This document shows, one piece after another, positions 16,589 through 24,728 of a DNA stretch of 64,000 nt (positions are counted from its first letter, which is position 1; each line of letters opens with the position of its first letter). The DNA comes from Martelella limonii (GTDB lineage Bacteria; Pseudomonadota; Alphaproteobacteria; Rhizobiales; Rhizobiaceae). The translations under genes were made by a program, and so were the position numbers. The notes under the pieces are model-generated. The model had not been told where the DNA came from, searched no databases, and was given only the letters and a program-made list of their open reading frames with translations. The stretch lies in NCBI RefSeq assembly GCF_013344475.1, contig NZ_JABUOU010000002.1, forward strand, positions 124,001-188,000, read 5' to 3'.

Positions 16589-19132
16589 ATGGCTCATGGC
16601 TCGGGCAAGCAGGATCTCGAAACCGCATCGCTTGACGCGGTGCTGGCTGATCTCGAAACCGATGCCGGCAGCGGCCTGTCGGATGGCGAGGCGGAAACGA
16701 GGCTCGGTCGATACGGCCCGAACGCCCTGCCGGAAGAAAAATCCAGCATATTCCGCAAGATCGCCCAGCACTTCATCGGCCCGATCGCCTTCATGATCGA
16801 GGCGGCCGCGCTGGTTTCGCTCGTTCTTGGCGACTGGGGCGATTTCTTCATCATTTTCGGCCTGCTTCTCTTCAATGCCGGCCTCGAATTCTATCAGGAC
16901 AGCAAGGCCACAAGCGCGCTTGAAGCGCTCAAGAATTCGCTTGCCCCGCAGGCAAGCGTGGTGCGCGGCGGCACGGTGAAGACGATCGACACCGCACGGC
17001 TCGTGCCCGGGGACATTGTCCGCCTGCAGATTGGCGCAATCGTGCCCGCGGATCTCCGGCTTGTCGATGGCAACTATGCCTCGATCGATCAGGCGGCGCT
17101 GACCGGCGAATCCCTGCCGGTCACGAAGAAGCCCGGCGATCTTGCCTATTCCGGCAGCGTCGTCAAACAGGGCGAGATGACCGGCGTGGTGATTGCGACG
17201 GGGGCCGAGACCTTCTTCGGAAGGACCGCAAGGCTGGTGGCGGGGGCGGGCTCCGTCAGCGAGGCCCAGAAGGCGATGTTCCACATCGGCAATTTCCTGA
17301 TCGTGCTTGCCGTCGTGCTGGCGATGATCATGGTCGCCGTCCAGGTCTATGTCGATATCGTCAAATCCGACAATTGGGGGCTTGCCGATGCGCTGGCGAT
17401 CCTCCAGTTCGTGCTGGTGCTGCTGGTCGCCTCTATCCCCGTTGCCATGCCGGCGGTGTTTTCCATCACCATGGCGCTCGGCGCGCTGGCGCTTTCCAGG
17501 CAGAAGGCGATCGTCTCGCGCCTGTCCTCGATCGATGAAATGGCGGGCGCCGATATCCTGTGTTCCGACAAGACCGGCACGCTGACCAAGAACATCCTGA
17601 CGCTGTCCGAGCCGATCCCGCTTGATGGGTCAGATCCTGCGGCGGTGGTGCTGCTTGCGGCGCTTGCTTCGCACGCCGAAGGCGGTGATGCGATCGATGG
17701 CGCGGTGCTCGGTGCGGTCGGCGACAAGGCCGCCCTTTCCCTCTACACGGTCTCGAAGTTCACGCCGTTTGATCCGGTGTCCAAACGTACCGAGGTTGAC
17801 GTGACCGGACCTGACGGCAATGTCTTTTCAATCTCCAAGGGCGCACCGCATGCGATTGCCACGCTCTGCAAGGGAGAGGGCGCAGCCACGCTCGACGGCC
17901 ATGTCGCGGCACTCGGGGCAAAGGGATACCGGGCGCTGGCCGTTGCGCGGTCCGATGATGGCGGCGCGAGCTGGCGTCTTGCGGGCATCCTGCCGATGTA
18001 TGATCCGCCGCGTGACGATTCAAAGGCGACGATCGACGCCGTGCGCGCCAAGGGCGTGACGGTGAAGATGATCACCGGCGACGATACCGCGATCGCGCGC
18101 GAAACCGCGCGTCAGCTGGGTCTTGGCACCAATATCCTGGCCGCAGCCGACATCTTTCCCAAGGACATGGACCCCGACAATGTGCCCGGTCCGATCGCCA
18201 ACCGGATACTCTCCGCCGACGGCTTTGCCCGCGTCTTTCCGGAGCACAAATACGCGATCGTCAAGACCTTCCAGAAGAACGGACATCTGGTCGCCATGAC
18301 CGGAGATGGCGTCAACGACGCCCCCGCCCTCAAGCAGGCCGATTGCGGTATCGCGGTTTCGGGCGCGACCGACGCGGCCCGCGGTGCGGCGGCCCTGATC
18401 CTGACAGCACCCGGCCTTTCCGTGATCGAAAATGCCATCGACGAGGCGCGGCGGATTTTCGGTCGGATCACCAGCTACACCGTCTATCGCGTGGCGCTGA
18501 CGATGACGATCATGTTCCTGGTGGTGCTGTCGACCATATTCCTGGGGTTTCAGCCGCTCACGCCGGTCATGATCGTGCTGATGTCGCTGCTTGACGATAT
18601 CCCGATCATGACGGTTGCCTACGACAACACCACCGTCTCCGATCAGCCGATCAGGTGGCGGATGCCGCATCTGTTGACGGTATCAGCTGTGCTCGGCTTT
18701 GCGTCGATCGTACAGTCCTTCGGCCTGCTTCTGATGGGGATGGAGGTGATGTCCGAGCCGGCGCGCTGGCCGGGGCTCGGCCTTGTCGACGAGGGACACC
18801 TGCAATCGATGATGTTCCTGGCCCTGGTCGCCGGTGGCCATCTCCTGCTCCTGGTGGCGCGCACGGAAAACTGGTTCATCAGGCGACCATATCCCGCGCC
18901 GCCGTTGTTGATCGCGATGGTTGCCACCCAGCTCGTTGCGGTCATCATGTGTGGATTCGGCATACTGGTGCCGAAGATACCGTGGCTGCTGATCGGCCTT
19001 GTCTGGCTCTACCTCATCGCCTGGCTGTTCGTGCTTGGCGTGGTGCGCATTGCCATCGACAATATGCTCGAGAACCGCAGTGCCCGGCGCGCCATGTCGA
19101 TCGATGTCGTCAATGCGCGGCTCAATCGATAG
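16589..19132 (+). CDS. P3A-type proton-exporting P-type ATPase
   Basis: This 847-residue pump has all P-type ATPase motifs: ALTGESLPVTK in the actuator domain, the phosphorylated Asp 327 in SDKTGTLTKN, and TGDGVNDAPALKQ near 571-579. The membrane segment IPVAMPAVFSITMALGALAL just before the DKTGT site, and LLDDIPIMTVAYDNT in helix six, are of the plasma-membrane proton-ATPase (P3A) type and not the metal or calcium type. It should export protons at the cost of ATP. The ATG at 16589 has GGAG eight bases upstream and is preferred to the GTG at 16580. PPK2 lies 69 bases downstream. Confidence 0.88.
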   Translation: MAHGSGKQDLETASLDAVLADLETDAGSGLSDGEAETRLGRYGPNALPEEKSSIFRKIAQHFIGPIAFMIEAAALVSLVLGDWGDFFIIFGLLLFNAGLEFYQDSKATSALEALKNSLAPQASVVRGGTVKTIDTARLVPGDIVRLQIGAIVPADLRLVDGNYASIDQAALTGESLPVTKKPGDLAYSGSVVKQGEMTGVVIATGAETFFGRTARLVAGAGSVSEAQKAMFHIGNFLIVLAVVLAMIMVAVQVYVDIVKSDNWGLADALAILQFVLVLLVASIPVAMPAVFSITMALGALALSRQKAIVSRLSSIDEMAGADILCSDKTGTLTKNILTLSEPIPLDGSDPAAVVLLAALASHAEGGDAIDGAVLGAVGDKAALSLYTVSKFTPFDPVSKRTEVDVTGPDGNVFSISKGAPHAIATLCKGEGAATLDGHVAALGAKGYRALAVARSDDGGASWRLAGILPMYDPPRDDSKATIDAVRAKGVTVKMITGDDTAIARETARQLGLGTNILAAADIFPKDMDPDNVPGPIANRILSADGFARVFPEHKYAIVKTFQKNGHLVAMTGDGVNDAPALKQADCGIAVSGATDAARGAAALILTAPGLSVIENAIDEARRIFGRITSYTVYRVALTMTIMFLVVLSTIFLGFQPLTPVMIVLMSLLDDIPIMTVAYDNTTVSDQPIRWRMPHLLTVSAVLGFASIVQSFGLLLMGMEVMSEPARWPGLGLVDEGHLQSMMFLALVAGGHLLLLVARTENWFIRRPYPAPPLLIAMVATQLVAVIMCGFGILVPKIPWLLIGLVWLYLIAWLFVLGVVRIAIDNMLENRSARRAMSIDVVNARLNR

Positions 19133-19201
19133 CTGACGCCGCAGCCGATTGGCCGGCTCGCGCGTTAACCGTGACGACATCAAAAAAATGGGAGCAATGT
19201 C

Positions 19202-20035
19202 ATGGATTTCCGCAAGACGCTGATCGTAGAGCCGGGCAGCTCGGTTTCCCTCGCCGATATCGATCCGGCTGCCGATGGCGGCATCGACGGCAAGGATGAG
19301 GGCAGGGAACTGCTCGCCGGCATTCTGGACGAGATCAGCCCGCTGCAGGAAAAACTCTATGCGGAGGGCAAGCATGCACTTCTGATCGTGCTGCAGGGCA
19401 TCGATGCAGCCGGAAAGGACGGTGTGTGCTGGCATGTGATCCGGGCGATGAACCCGCATGGCACAACCGTTGCAAGTTTCAAGCAGCCGACGGATGTTGA
19501 GACGGCACATGACTTTCTCTGGCGCGTCCACCAGCGCGTGCCTGCCAAGGGGCAGGTCGCCGTCTTCAACCGCTCCCATTACGAGGATGTGCTGATCGCG
19601 CGCGTCCATAATCTGGTGCCGAAGGCGGAGTGGTCGCGGCGCTACAACCAGATCAACAATTTCGAAGAATATCTGACCGAAAATGGCGTGAGCATCGTCA
19701 AGTTCTTCCTCTACATTTCCAAGGAGGAACAGCTTGAACGGTTCGAGAAGCGGCTGGAGGACAAGGACCGGCAGTGGAAGATTTCACCTGCCGACTACGC
19801 CGAGCGGGAGCGCTGGGATGACTATATCGAAGCCTATGAGGCGATGCTCTCGAAATGCTCCACGCAGCATGCGCCATGGTATGTGATCCCCGCCAACCGC
19901 AAGTGGTTCCGCAATCTCGCGGCAGCGGACATCATCCATCGCACCATGGTGGACATGAACATAGAAAGCCCGAAGCCGACCGTGGATATCGATGAGATCT
20001 ATCGGCGCTACCACCATGCGGTACGGTCGTCGTGA
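19202..20035 (+). CDS. polyphosphate:nucleotide phosphotransferase, PPK2 family
   Basis: PPK2 enzymes use polyphosphate to phosphorylate ADP, GDP or AMP. The 277-residue product has the Walker A loop GIDAAGKDG (residues 66-74), the lid arginine region VASFKQPTDVE, and the Walker B-like FNRSHYEDVL. The ending PWYVIPANRKWFRNL is also typical. The overall pattern, including WRVHQRVPAKGQVAVFNRS, fits the subgroup annotated as polyphosphate:nucleotide phosphotransferase (class III-like), but which nucleotide it prefers cannot be read from sequence. The ribosome site GGGAG is present. Being directly after a proton ATPase suggests ATP regeneration to drive the pump (inference). Confidence 0.88.
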   Translation: MDFRKTLIVEPGSSVSLADIDPAADGGIDGKDEGRELLAGILDEISPLQEKLYAEGKHALLIVLQGIDAAGKDGVCWHVIRAMNPHGTTVASFKQPTDVETAHDFLWRVHQRVPAKGQVAVFNRSHYEDVLIARVHNLVPKAEWSRRYNQINNFEEYLTENGVSIVKFFLYISKEEQLERFEKRLEDKDRQWKISPADYAERERWDDYIEAYEAMLSKCSTQHAPWYVIPANRKWFRNLAAADIIHRTMVDMNIESPKPTVDIDEIYRRYHHAVRSS

Positions 20036-20046
20036 AGCCGAAAATC

Positions 20047-20081
20047 GCGTCGCTGGGGCCTCAGGAGCTCTCCAGCGACGC
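20047..20081 (+). terminator. hairpin after the ATPase-PPK2 pair
   Basis: A ten-pair perfect stem GCGTCGCTGG / CCAGCGACGC begins 11 bases after the PPK2 stop codon. No T run follows, so it may be a Rho-assisted end or an mRNA-stabilising structure. Confidence 0.55.
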
Positions 20082-20099
20082 CTGTTGAAGCGGCATTGA

Positions 20100-20258
20100 T
20101 GGCCTTTTGCATTTAAGAAAAAAGTATATTAACTGTATTTCATTTATAGTCTCATTATAAAGGCAAATATAAATATCGTAGTCTTATAATTGTTACTTGA
20201 CTCAAATTGGATTTTATTTGTTACTGGTAGTCTATTGAAGACATCCAGGAGGTCTGGA
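20100..20258 (+). promoter_or_regulatory. AT-rich regulatory patch before zinc-ribbon gene
   Basis: About 120 bases (roughly 20105-20225) are strikingly rich in A and T, with runs such as AAGAAAAAAGTATATTAA and TATAAATATC, in a genome otherwise rich in G and C. A TTGACT that could be a -35 box is at 20198-20203. The patch ends at AGGAGGT, a near-perfect ribosome site for the small gene at 20259. Such patches in rhizobia are typical sites for AT-binding silencers like MucR/Ros; that link is inference. Confidence 0.5.
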
Positions 20259-20492
20259 ATGCGTGTTTTCAAGTGCAGCCATTGCGCTCATCATCTCCGT
20301 TACGGCCGCCGAACCTGTTCGGTCTGCTATCGACGCACGCCGATGGTCAACACCAACAAATTCTGGCTGGCCATGGCCGCTGTCGGCGCATCGCTTCTGT
20401 GGGCGGTGGTCCTTTATATGGATGAGGCGTTTGCTCAGAAGCTCGAGGTCATTCGTCCTGAATTGCGTTCGATCCAGGCCATGCTGGTTTGA
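20259..20492 (+). CDS. small zinc-ribbon membrane protein
   Basis: The 77-residue product has two CXXC pairs (FKCSHCAHH and RTCSVCYRR) separated by 11 residues, which would form a small zinc ribbon. A single membrane helix follows (FWLAMAAVGASLLWAVVLYM) and a short C-terminal tail ends SIQAMLV. The start is fixed by AGGAGGT eight bases before the ATG. I do not recognise a named family. The zinc ribbon would face the cytoplasm by the positive-inside rule. It is bordered by the AT-rich patch on one side and tRNA-Pro on the other, which could mean acquired DNA. Confidence 0.65.
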   Translation: MRVFKCSHCAHHLRYGRRTCSVCYRRTPMVNTNKFWLAMAAVGASLLWAVVLYMDEAFAQKLEVIRPELRSIQAMLV

Positions 20493-20584
20493 GTGCGGTC
20501 CTGTTTTTCTGACGAAAGCCGGTTTTGCCTCTTGCGCGCGGTTTCGTGAAAGTCTAAAGGGGACGGGCCGTTTAGACGGTTGGT

Positions 20585-20661
<77 letters not shown>

Positions 20662-20795
20662 TTTATCCAAAAATCCTTGGAATCAATCCTCTCCAAAGTT
20701 CCCCCGCTTTGGATGCGACATTGCGTCATTGGCAATCATAGCGCGAACTTGCTACATGGGTTGCTCAAGCACTGGATTGACGGGGGCTCCGCGGA

Positions 20796-21740
20796 ATGAG
20801 CGAAGAAATCAAGGGTAGCTGCTGTTCGATGTCACGCAATGGCGGCATGCCGTCAGGCGAGGCGGTTGCAATCGCCGGCGCCGGACAGGGCGCGCGCTCG
20901 CATGATATCGCCATTCCCGGCGGACGAAGCCATGTCGGCATCGACAATCCCGCAATTCCGAAGGACGGCGAGGGCCCCGCCCGTTTCGTCAAGCTCAGCC
21001 CGTTTTCCCTTGAAGCGCAGACAGTCACGATCAGGCGATTCGCCGAATTCGTCGACGCGACCGGCTATGTCAGCGAGGCGGAGCGCTTCGGCTGGTCCGC
21101 CGTGTTTGCGGGTCTTGCGCCCAAGGATGCGGTCGTCATGGGCAGCGCGCCCGCCACGCCCTGGTGGCTGCGGATCGACGGCGCTTATTGGCGCAAGCCG
21201 GAAGGCCCGGGCAGTTCGATCGAGGACCGCCTCGACCACCCCGTCACCCAGGTGTCGCTTGCCGATGCCATGGCCTTCGCCGAATGGGTGGGAGGCAGGC
21301 TTCCAAGCGAAGCGGAATGGGAGCGGGCGGCCCATGGCGGCGTGGTCGGCCGCAAGTTCGTCTGGGGCGAGGAAGAGCCGACGGACACGAAGATCTTCTG
21401 CAATATCTGGCAGGGCCGTTTTCCCGACAACAATACCTGCGTCGATGGCTATATGGGCACTGCGCCGGCGCAATCCTTCGAACCCAATGAGGGCGGCTTC
21501 TACAACATGGCCGGCAATGTCTGGGAGTGGACCTCGGACCCTTACCGGATCCGCTCGCTCTCCCGCCACGCCAAGCAGCGCAATGCCGCCGCCATCGAGG
21601 CCAATGAGCGGCTTCTGAAGGGCGGTTCCTTCCTCTGCCACTACAGCTATTGCTACCGCTACCGGATCGCCGCGCGGATGGCGCTGTCGCCGGACAGCGC
21701 GGCAAGCAATGTCGGTTTTCGTGTAGCCTACGACGGCTGA
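20796..21740 (+). CDS. formylglycine-generating enzyme (sulfatase-modifying factor)
   Basis: This enzyme oxidises a cysteine in the CXPXR motif of sulfatases to formylglycine, using copper and oxygen. The 314-residue product has the full FGE-sulfatase fold: SLEAQTVTIRRFAEFVDATGY, RLPSEAEWERAAHGG, GFYNMAGNVWEWTSDPY, and the active-site segment GGSFLCHYSYCYRYR with Cys 281 and Cys 286. Presence of both cysteines marks a true FGE and not one of the many look-alikes without catalysis. A CC pair also occurs near the N-terminus (GSCCSMS). No sulfatase is encoded in this window, so its substrate lies elsewhere. Confidence 0.92.
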   Translation: MSEEIKGSCCSMSRNGGMPSGEAVAIAGAGQGARSHDIAIPGGRSHVGIDNPAIPKDGEGPARFVKLSPFSLEAQTVTIRRFAEFVDATGYVSEAERFGWSAVFAGLAPKDAVVMGSAPATPWWLRIDGAYWRKPEGPGSSIEDRLDHPVTQVSLADAMAFAEWVGGRLPSEAEWERAAHGGVVGRKFVWGEEEPTDTKIFCNIWQGRFPDNNTCVDGYMGTAPAQSFEPNEGGFYNMAGNVWEWTSDPYRIRSLSRHAKQRNAAAIEANERLLKGGSFLCHYSYCYRYRIAARMALSPDSAASNVGFRVAYDG

Positions 21741-21747
21741 TCCCGTT

Positions 21748-23100
21748 CTAGCCGAGTTCGCTCTCCGGGCGGTGCGGCATGCGTTCGGGGTGGATGCCGG
21801 CCTGTTTCAGCGTGCGCTCCAGCAATTGCTCGTAGATCGGCTGGCCGCCGAGCCACCGTGCCGCAATATTGGCGGTAACGCAGGTCGCGATCAGCGGAAG
21901 CGTCATGGTGTAGGCGCCGGTGAGTTCCAGCGTCAGGGCAACACCGACGACAGGCGCACGGACCGAGGCTGAAAACAGGCCGCCCATGGCGGCGATGCCG
22001 AAGGCAAGCGGTATCGCCGTATCCTGGGGCAGGAAACCGTCGAGTACCGAGCCGAAGGCGAGGCCGACGGCGATGGCAAGCGCCAGCATCGGCGCGAAGA
22101 TGCCGCCGGGCGTGCCGGCCGAATAGCTTACCACCATGGTGATGAACCGGAGAACCGCCAGCAGCAGCAGGGCGCTCAGCACGACATGCTCGCGCGCAAG
22201 CGCCACAATCACGTTTTCCCCGCCGGTGACGGCGCGCGGAAACAGGATGAAGAGCGCGCCGATGCCGAGCCCGATCACTGCCGGAGCCAGATAGGGCGCG
22301 CGCTTGCCGAGCGCGATGGTGAAGCCCGACACATGCATGAGGCTGGCGTTCAGCGCGACGCCGATGACGCCGAGAACCGCGCCGAGCACGACGAAGGCCG
22401 GCAGCAGGAGGAGCGCGGGCGTCGCCACCGCCATCGCGAAATCGGGCGCCTTGCCGCCGATCACTTCCGTCATCACCGTCGAACAGAAAGCGGCGATGAT
22501 CACGCCCATATAGCTGCGGAAATTATAGGGAAACTGGTTATGGGTTTCCTCGATGATGAAGAGGACTGCGGCGAGCGGCGCATTGAAGGCGCAGGCAAGG
22601 CCGGCGGCAGCGCCCGCACCCAGCAGACCGCGCCGCTCGGTATCGGACACCTTGATATAGTCGCTGGTTGCGGCTGCAATCGACGCGCCGATGTGGATCG
22701 TCGGCCCCTCTCGGCCGAGCACCAGCCCGGATGACAGGGCGCCGATGCCGGTGAAGAACTTGACGGGCAGAACGCGGCGCCAGTGCACGGTGCGCAGATT
22801 GCTCATGGCGCCTTCGATTTCCTGCACGCCGCTTCCCGCAGCCTCCGGTGCATAGCGCCTGACGATCGCGACCATCGCCACCGTGACGATCATGGTGACG
22901 AGAGCGGCGGCGGCGACAAGAAGCGGGCCATCGATATGGCGTCCGAGCGCGCTCGGCCACAACGAAAGCCGGTCGATCACGAGGTGGAAAACCGAGCCGA
23001 TCGTGCCTGTCACCAGGCCGACAATGGCGGCCATGGTAATGTAGCGCGTCTCTCCCCGGCGGTCGCGGCCTTCGAGGTCTTCATTGTCTGGTCTGGTCAT
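21748..23100 (-). CDS. clcA: ClC-family chloride/proton antiporter
   Basis: The 450-residue protein has the three ClC selectivity motifs: GSGVQEIEG, GREGPTIHIG with the external gating glutamate, and GGIFAPML. The inner proton glutamate is also present in LAAVLFIIEETHNQF, as in the E. coli exchanger, so exchange of chloride for protons is expected, not a passive channel. Start is placed at ATG 23100 (MTRPDNEDLEG); an upstream ATG at 23181 adds a cysteine-rich stretch that looks non-coding. It converges on the FGE gene with seven bases between stops. ClC exchangers protect against acid shock, consistent with the two proton pumps nearby. Confidence 0.92.
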   Translation of the reverse strand: MTRPDNEDLEGRDRRGETRYITMAAIVGLVTGTIGSVFHLVIDRLSLWPSALGRHIDGPLLVAAAALVTMIVTVAMVAIVRRYAPEAAGSGVQEIEGAMSNLRTVHWRRVLPVKFFTGIGALSSGLVLGREGPTIHIGASIAAATSDYIKVSDTERRGLLGAGAAAGLACAFNAPLAAVLFIIEETHNQFPYNFRSYMGVIIAAFCSTVMTEVIGGKAPDFAMAVATPALLLLPAFVVLGAVLGVIGVALNASLMHVSGFTIALGKRAPYLAPAVIGLGIGALFILFPRAVTGGENVIVALAREHVVLSALLLLAVLRFITMVVSYSAGTPGGIFAPMLALAIAVGLAFGSVLDGFLPQDTAIPLAFGIAAMGGLFSASVRAPVVGVALTLELTGAYTMTLPLIATCVTANIAARWLGGQPIYEQLLERTLKQAGIHPERMPHRPESELG

Positions 23101-23337
23101 AGAGCACCGGCTGGAACTGCAGGTAAAAATTGCGGGGGCTTGCCGATCGAAATCATCTTCCGTGCGTCCTGCCCTTTTCACCCTGCAGTATGCAGACCCC
23201 GATTTTCTTGTCCAGAGCGTGTTGCCTGCTTGCCGTACGCTCGCCCGGTATATCAGTTTAATGTTGATTGGACTTGGCTTTCAGGCAAAAGTCCTGCCAG
23301 CAGCGCAGGCGCGCGTGATATTAAAAAGGGGAAATGG

Positions 23338-23823
23338 ATGGACCGCGAACACGATCCGAGCCAGCTTGAAATGGTTGTGCTGATGACGCCGGACATGGCG
23401 AACTTCTCGGGAAAGGTGCATGGCGGCGCGCTCCTGAACCTGCTCGACAGGGTCGCCTATTCCTGCGCCTCGCGCTATTCCCAGGATTATGCGGTCACGC
23501 TGTCGGTCGATCAGGTCACGTTCGTCGAGCCGATCAATGTGGGCGAACTGCTGACGATGCGGGCCTCGGTCAATTATACCGGCCGCACCTCGATGGAAAT
23601 CGGCATTCGCGTGGAAGCGGAGGATGTGCGCAGCGGCCATCGCCGCCACACGAATTCCTGTTATTTCACCATGGTGGCCGTCGACAAGGACGGAAAACCG
23701 ACGCCGGTTCCGAAGCTCGTGCTCGACACGCCGGATAAAAAGCGCCGCCACACCGAGGCGCAGATGCGCCACGATCTTCGCCGCGAATACCGCAGCCGCT
23801 TCAACGCGCTGACGGCTGAGTGA
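23338..23823 (+). CDS. acyl-CoA thioesterase (hotdog fold)
   Basis: The 161-residue product is a single hotdog domain of the YciA/brown-fat thioesterase type. It starts MDREHDPSQLEMVVLMTPDMANFSG with the motif GKVHGGALLNLLDRVAY, which contains the catalytic Asp region, followed by VDQVTFVEPINVGELLTM and SGHRRHTNSCYFTMVAVD. It would release CoA from fatty acyl-CoA. The ATG at 23338 follows AAGGGGAAA; longer upstream readings run into the divergent clcA gene. Confidence 0.88.
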   Translation: MDREHDPSQLEMVVLMTPDMANFSGKVHGGALLNLLDRVAYSCASRYSQDYAVTLSVDQVTFVEPINVGELLTMRASVNYTGRTSMEIGIRVEAEDVRSGHRRHTNSCYFTMVAVDKDGKPTPVPKLVLDTPDKKRRHTEAQMRHDLRREYRSRFNALTAE

Positions 23824-23896
23824 AGGGCAGGCCCCCAGGTCGCGGGTCTCGATCAGGCAAGACCCCGCAGCGGATCATCGCTGCGGGGCGCATCGA

Positions 23897-24619
23897 TCAG
23901 TAATAGGGCGAAACGCACTGCTGCCGGGGGCCGTTATAAGGCTGGTAGGTGTTGTCCGAGACGCGGTACGATGCGTAATGATCCTGGCACCACTGATAGT
24001 GCTTCGGGTTGATCGTCGGCGTTGTGGCCGTGGCGTTGTTGTAATCGTCGCTTGTGGCTGCCGCTGCGACGCCACCGCCGATCAGCGCGCCGGCCGCAAA
24101 CGGCACCCATGCGCCGCCATTCCAGCCCCAGCCCGGGCCATAGGGACCATAGGGCGGTCCGTACCAGTAGGGGCCGAGTGCGGGTGCGGGGTAATAGGGC
24201 CCGCCATGCCAGTAAGGCCCGCCATGGGCATAGGGCGGGACGCCCCCGTGCCAATAGGGCGGTGGGCCACCATGCCAATGCGGCGGCGGACCGCCGTGCC
24301 AATAAGGCGGGGGACCGTTTCGCGGATCGCCGGGCGCGACGACCGGACCGGGACCACGCGGCGGGCCATTGTGCCAGTTGGGCGGCGGGCCGTTGAAATG
24401 CGGTGCGCCACCGCCGTGAAAGCCGCCTCCGTTGAAGCCTCCACCGTTGAAGCCTCCATGGAAGCCGCCGCCATTGAAGCCGCCGCCGTGGAATCCGCCC
24501 ATGCCGCCGCCATGGAAACCGCCGCCACCAAAGGAGTGCGCGTTTGCTGCCACCGGCGATATCGCAAGAACGGTGGCGGCCACGATTGTCACGAGGGATT
24601 TTCTTGCAAGTCCGAACAT
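23897..24619 (-). CDS. secreted Gly/His/Pro-rich protein with BA14K-like end
   Basis: The 240-residue product has a signal peptide (MFGLARKSLVTIVAATVLA, cleavage near ANA). A region of GGGFHGG / GGGFNGG repeats follows, then about eight repeats of the type YWHGGPPP, then a glycine/alanine hydrophobic stretch (AAGALIGGGVAAAA). The C-terminal 40 residues (HYQWCQDHYASYRVSDNTYQP) match the BA14K family, first described as a Brucella immunoreactive protein with lectin-like properties. The many His and Gly suggest metal binding or a cell-surface matrix role, but this is inference. The start has GAAGGA eight bases before it. Confidence 0.75.
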   Translation of the reverse strand: MFGLARKSLVTIVAATVLAISPVAANAHSFGGGGFHGGGMGGFHGGGFNGGGFHGGFNGGGFNGGGFHGGGAPHFNGPPPNWHNGPPRGPGPVVAPGDPRNGPPPYWHGGPPPHWHGGPPPYWHGGVPPYAHGGPYWHGGPYYPAPALGPYWYGPPYGPYGPGWGWNGGAWVPFAAGALIGGGVAAAATSDDYNNATATTPTINPKHYQWCQDHYASYRVSDNTYQPYNGPRQQCVSPYY

Positions 24620-24728
24620 CTCATTCCTTCTGCATTCGAACAAATCGCCGGTTGGGGCGTGTCAATTCTAAACCTGAGGTAGCATGTTCTGGCTGAACGG
24701 AAGCTGAACGGCATCCGCCCTGATCGCC

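Noticed and set aside
23101-23337. Extension of the thioesterase reading frame upstream to 22783
   Set aside because: The extension crosses the clcA gene on the other strand and has no match to the hotdog family. A clear ribosome site precedes ATG 23338.
24240-24520. Short repeats that might look like a CRISPR array
   Set aside because: They are in-frame codon repeats of the YWHGGPPP and GGGFHGG units inside one secreted-protein gene, without unique spacers of equal size.
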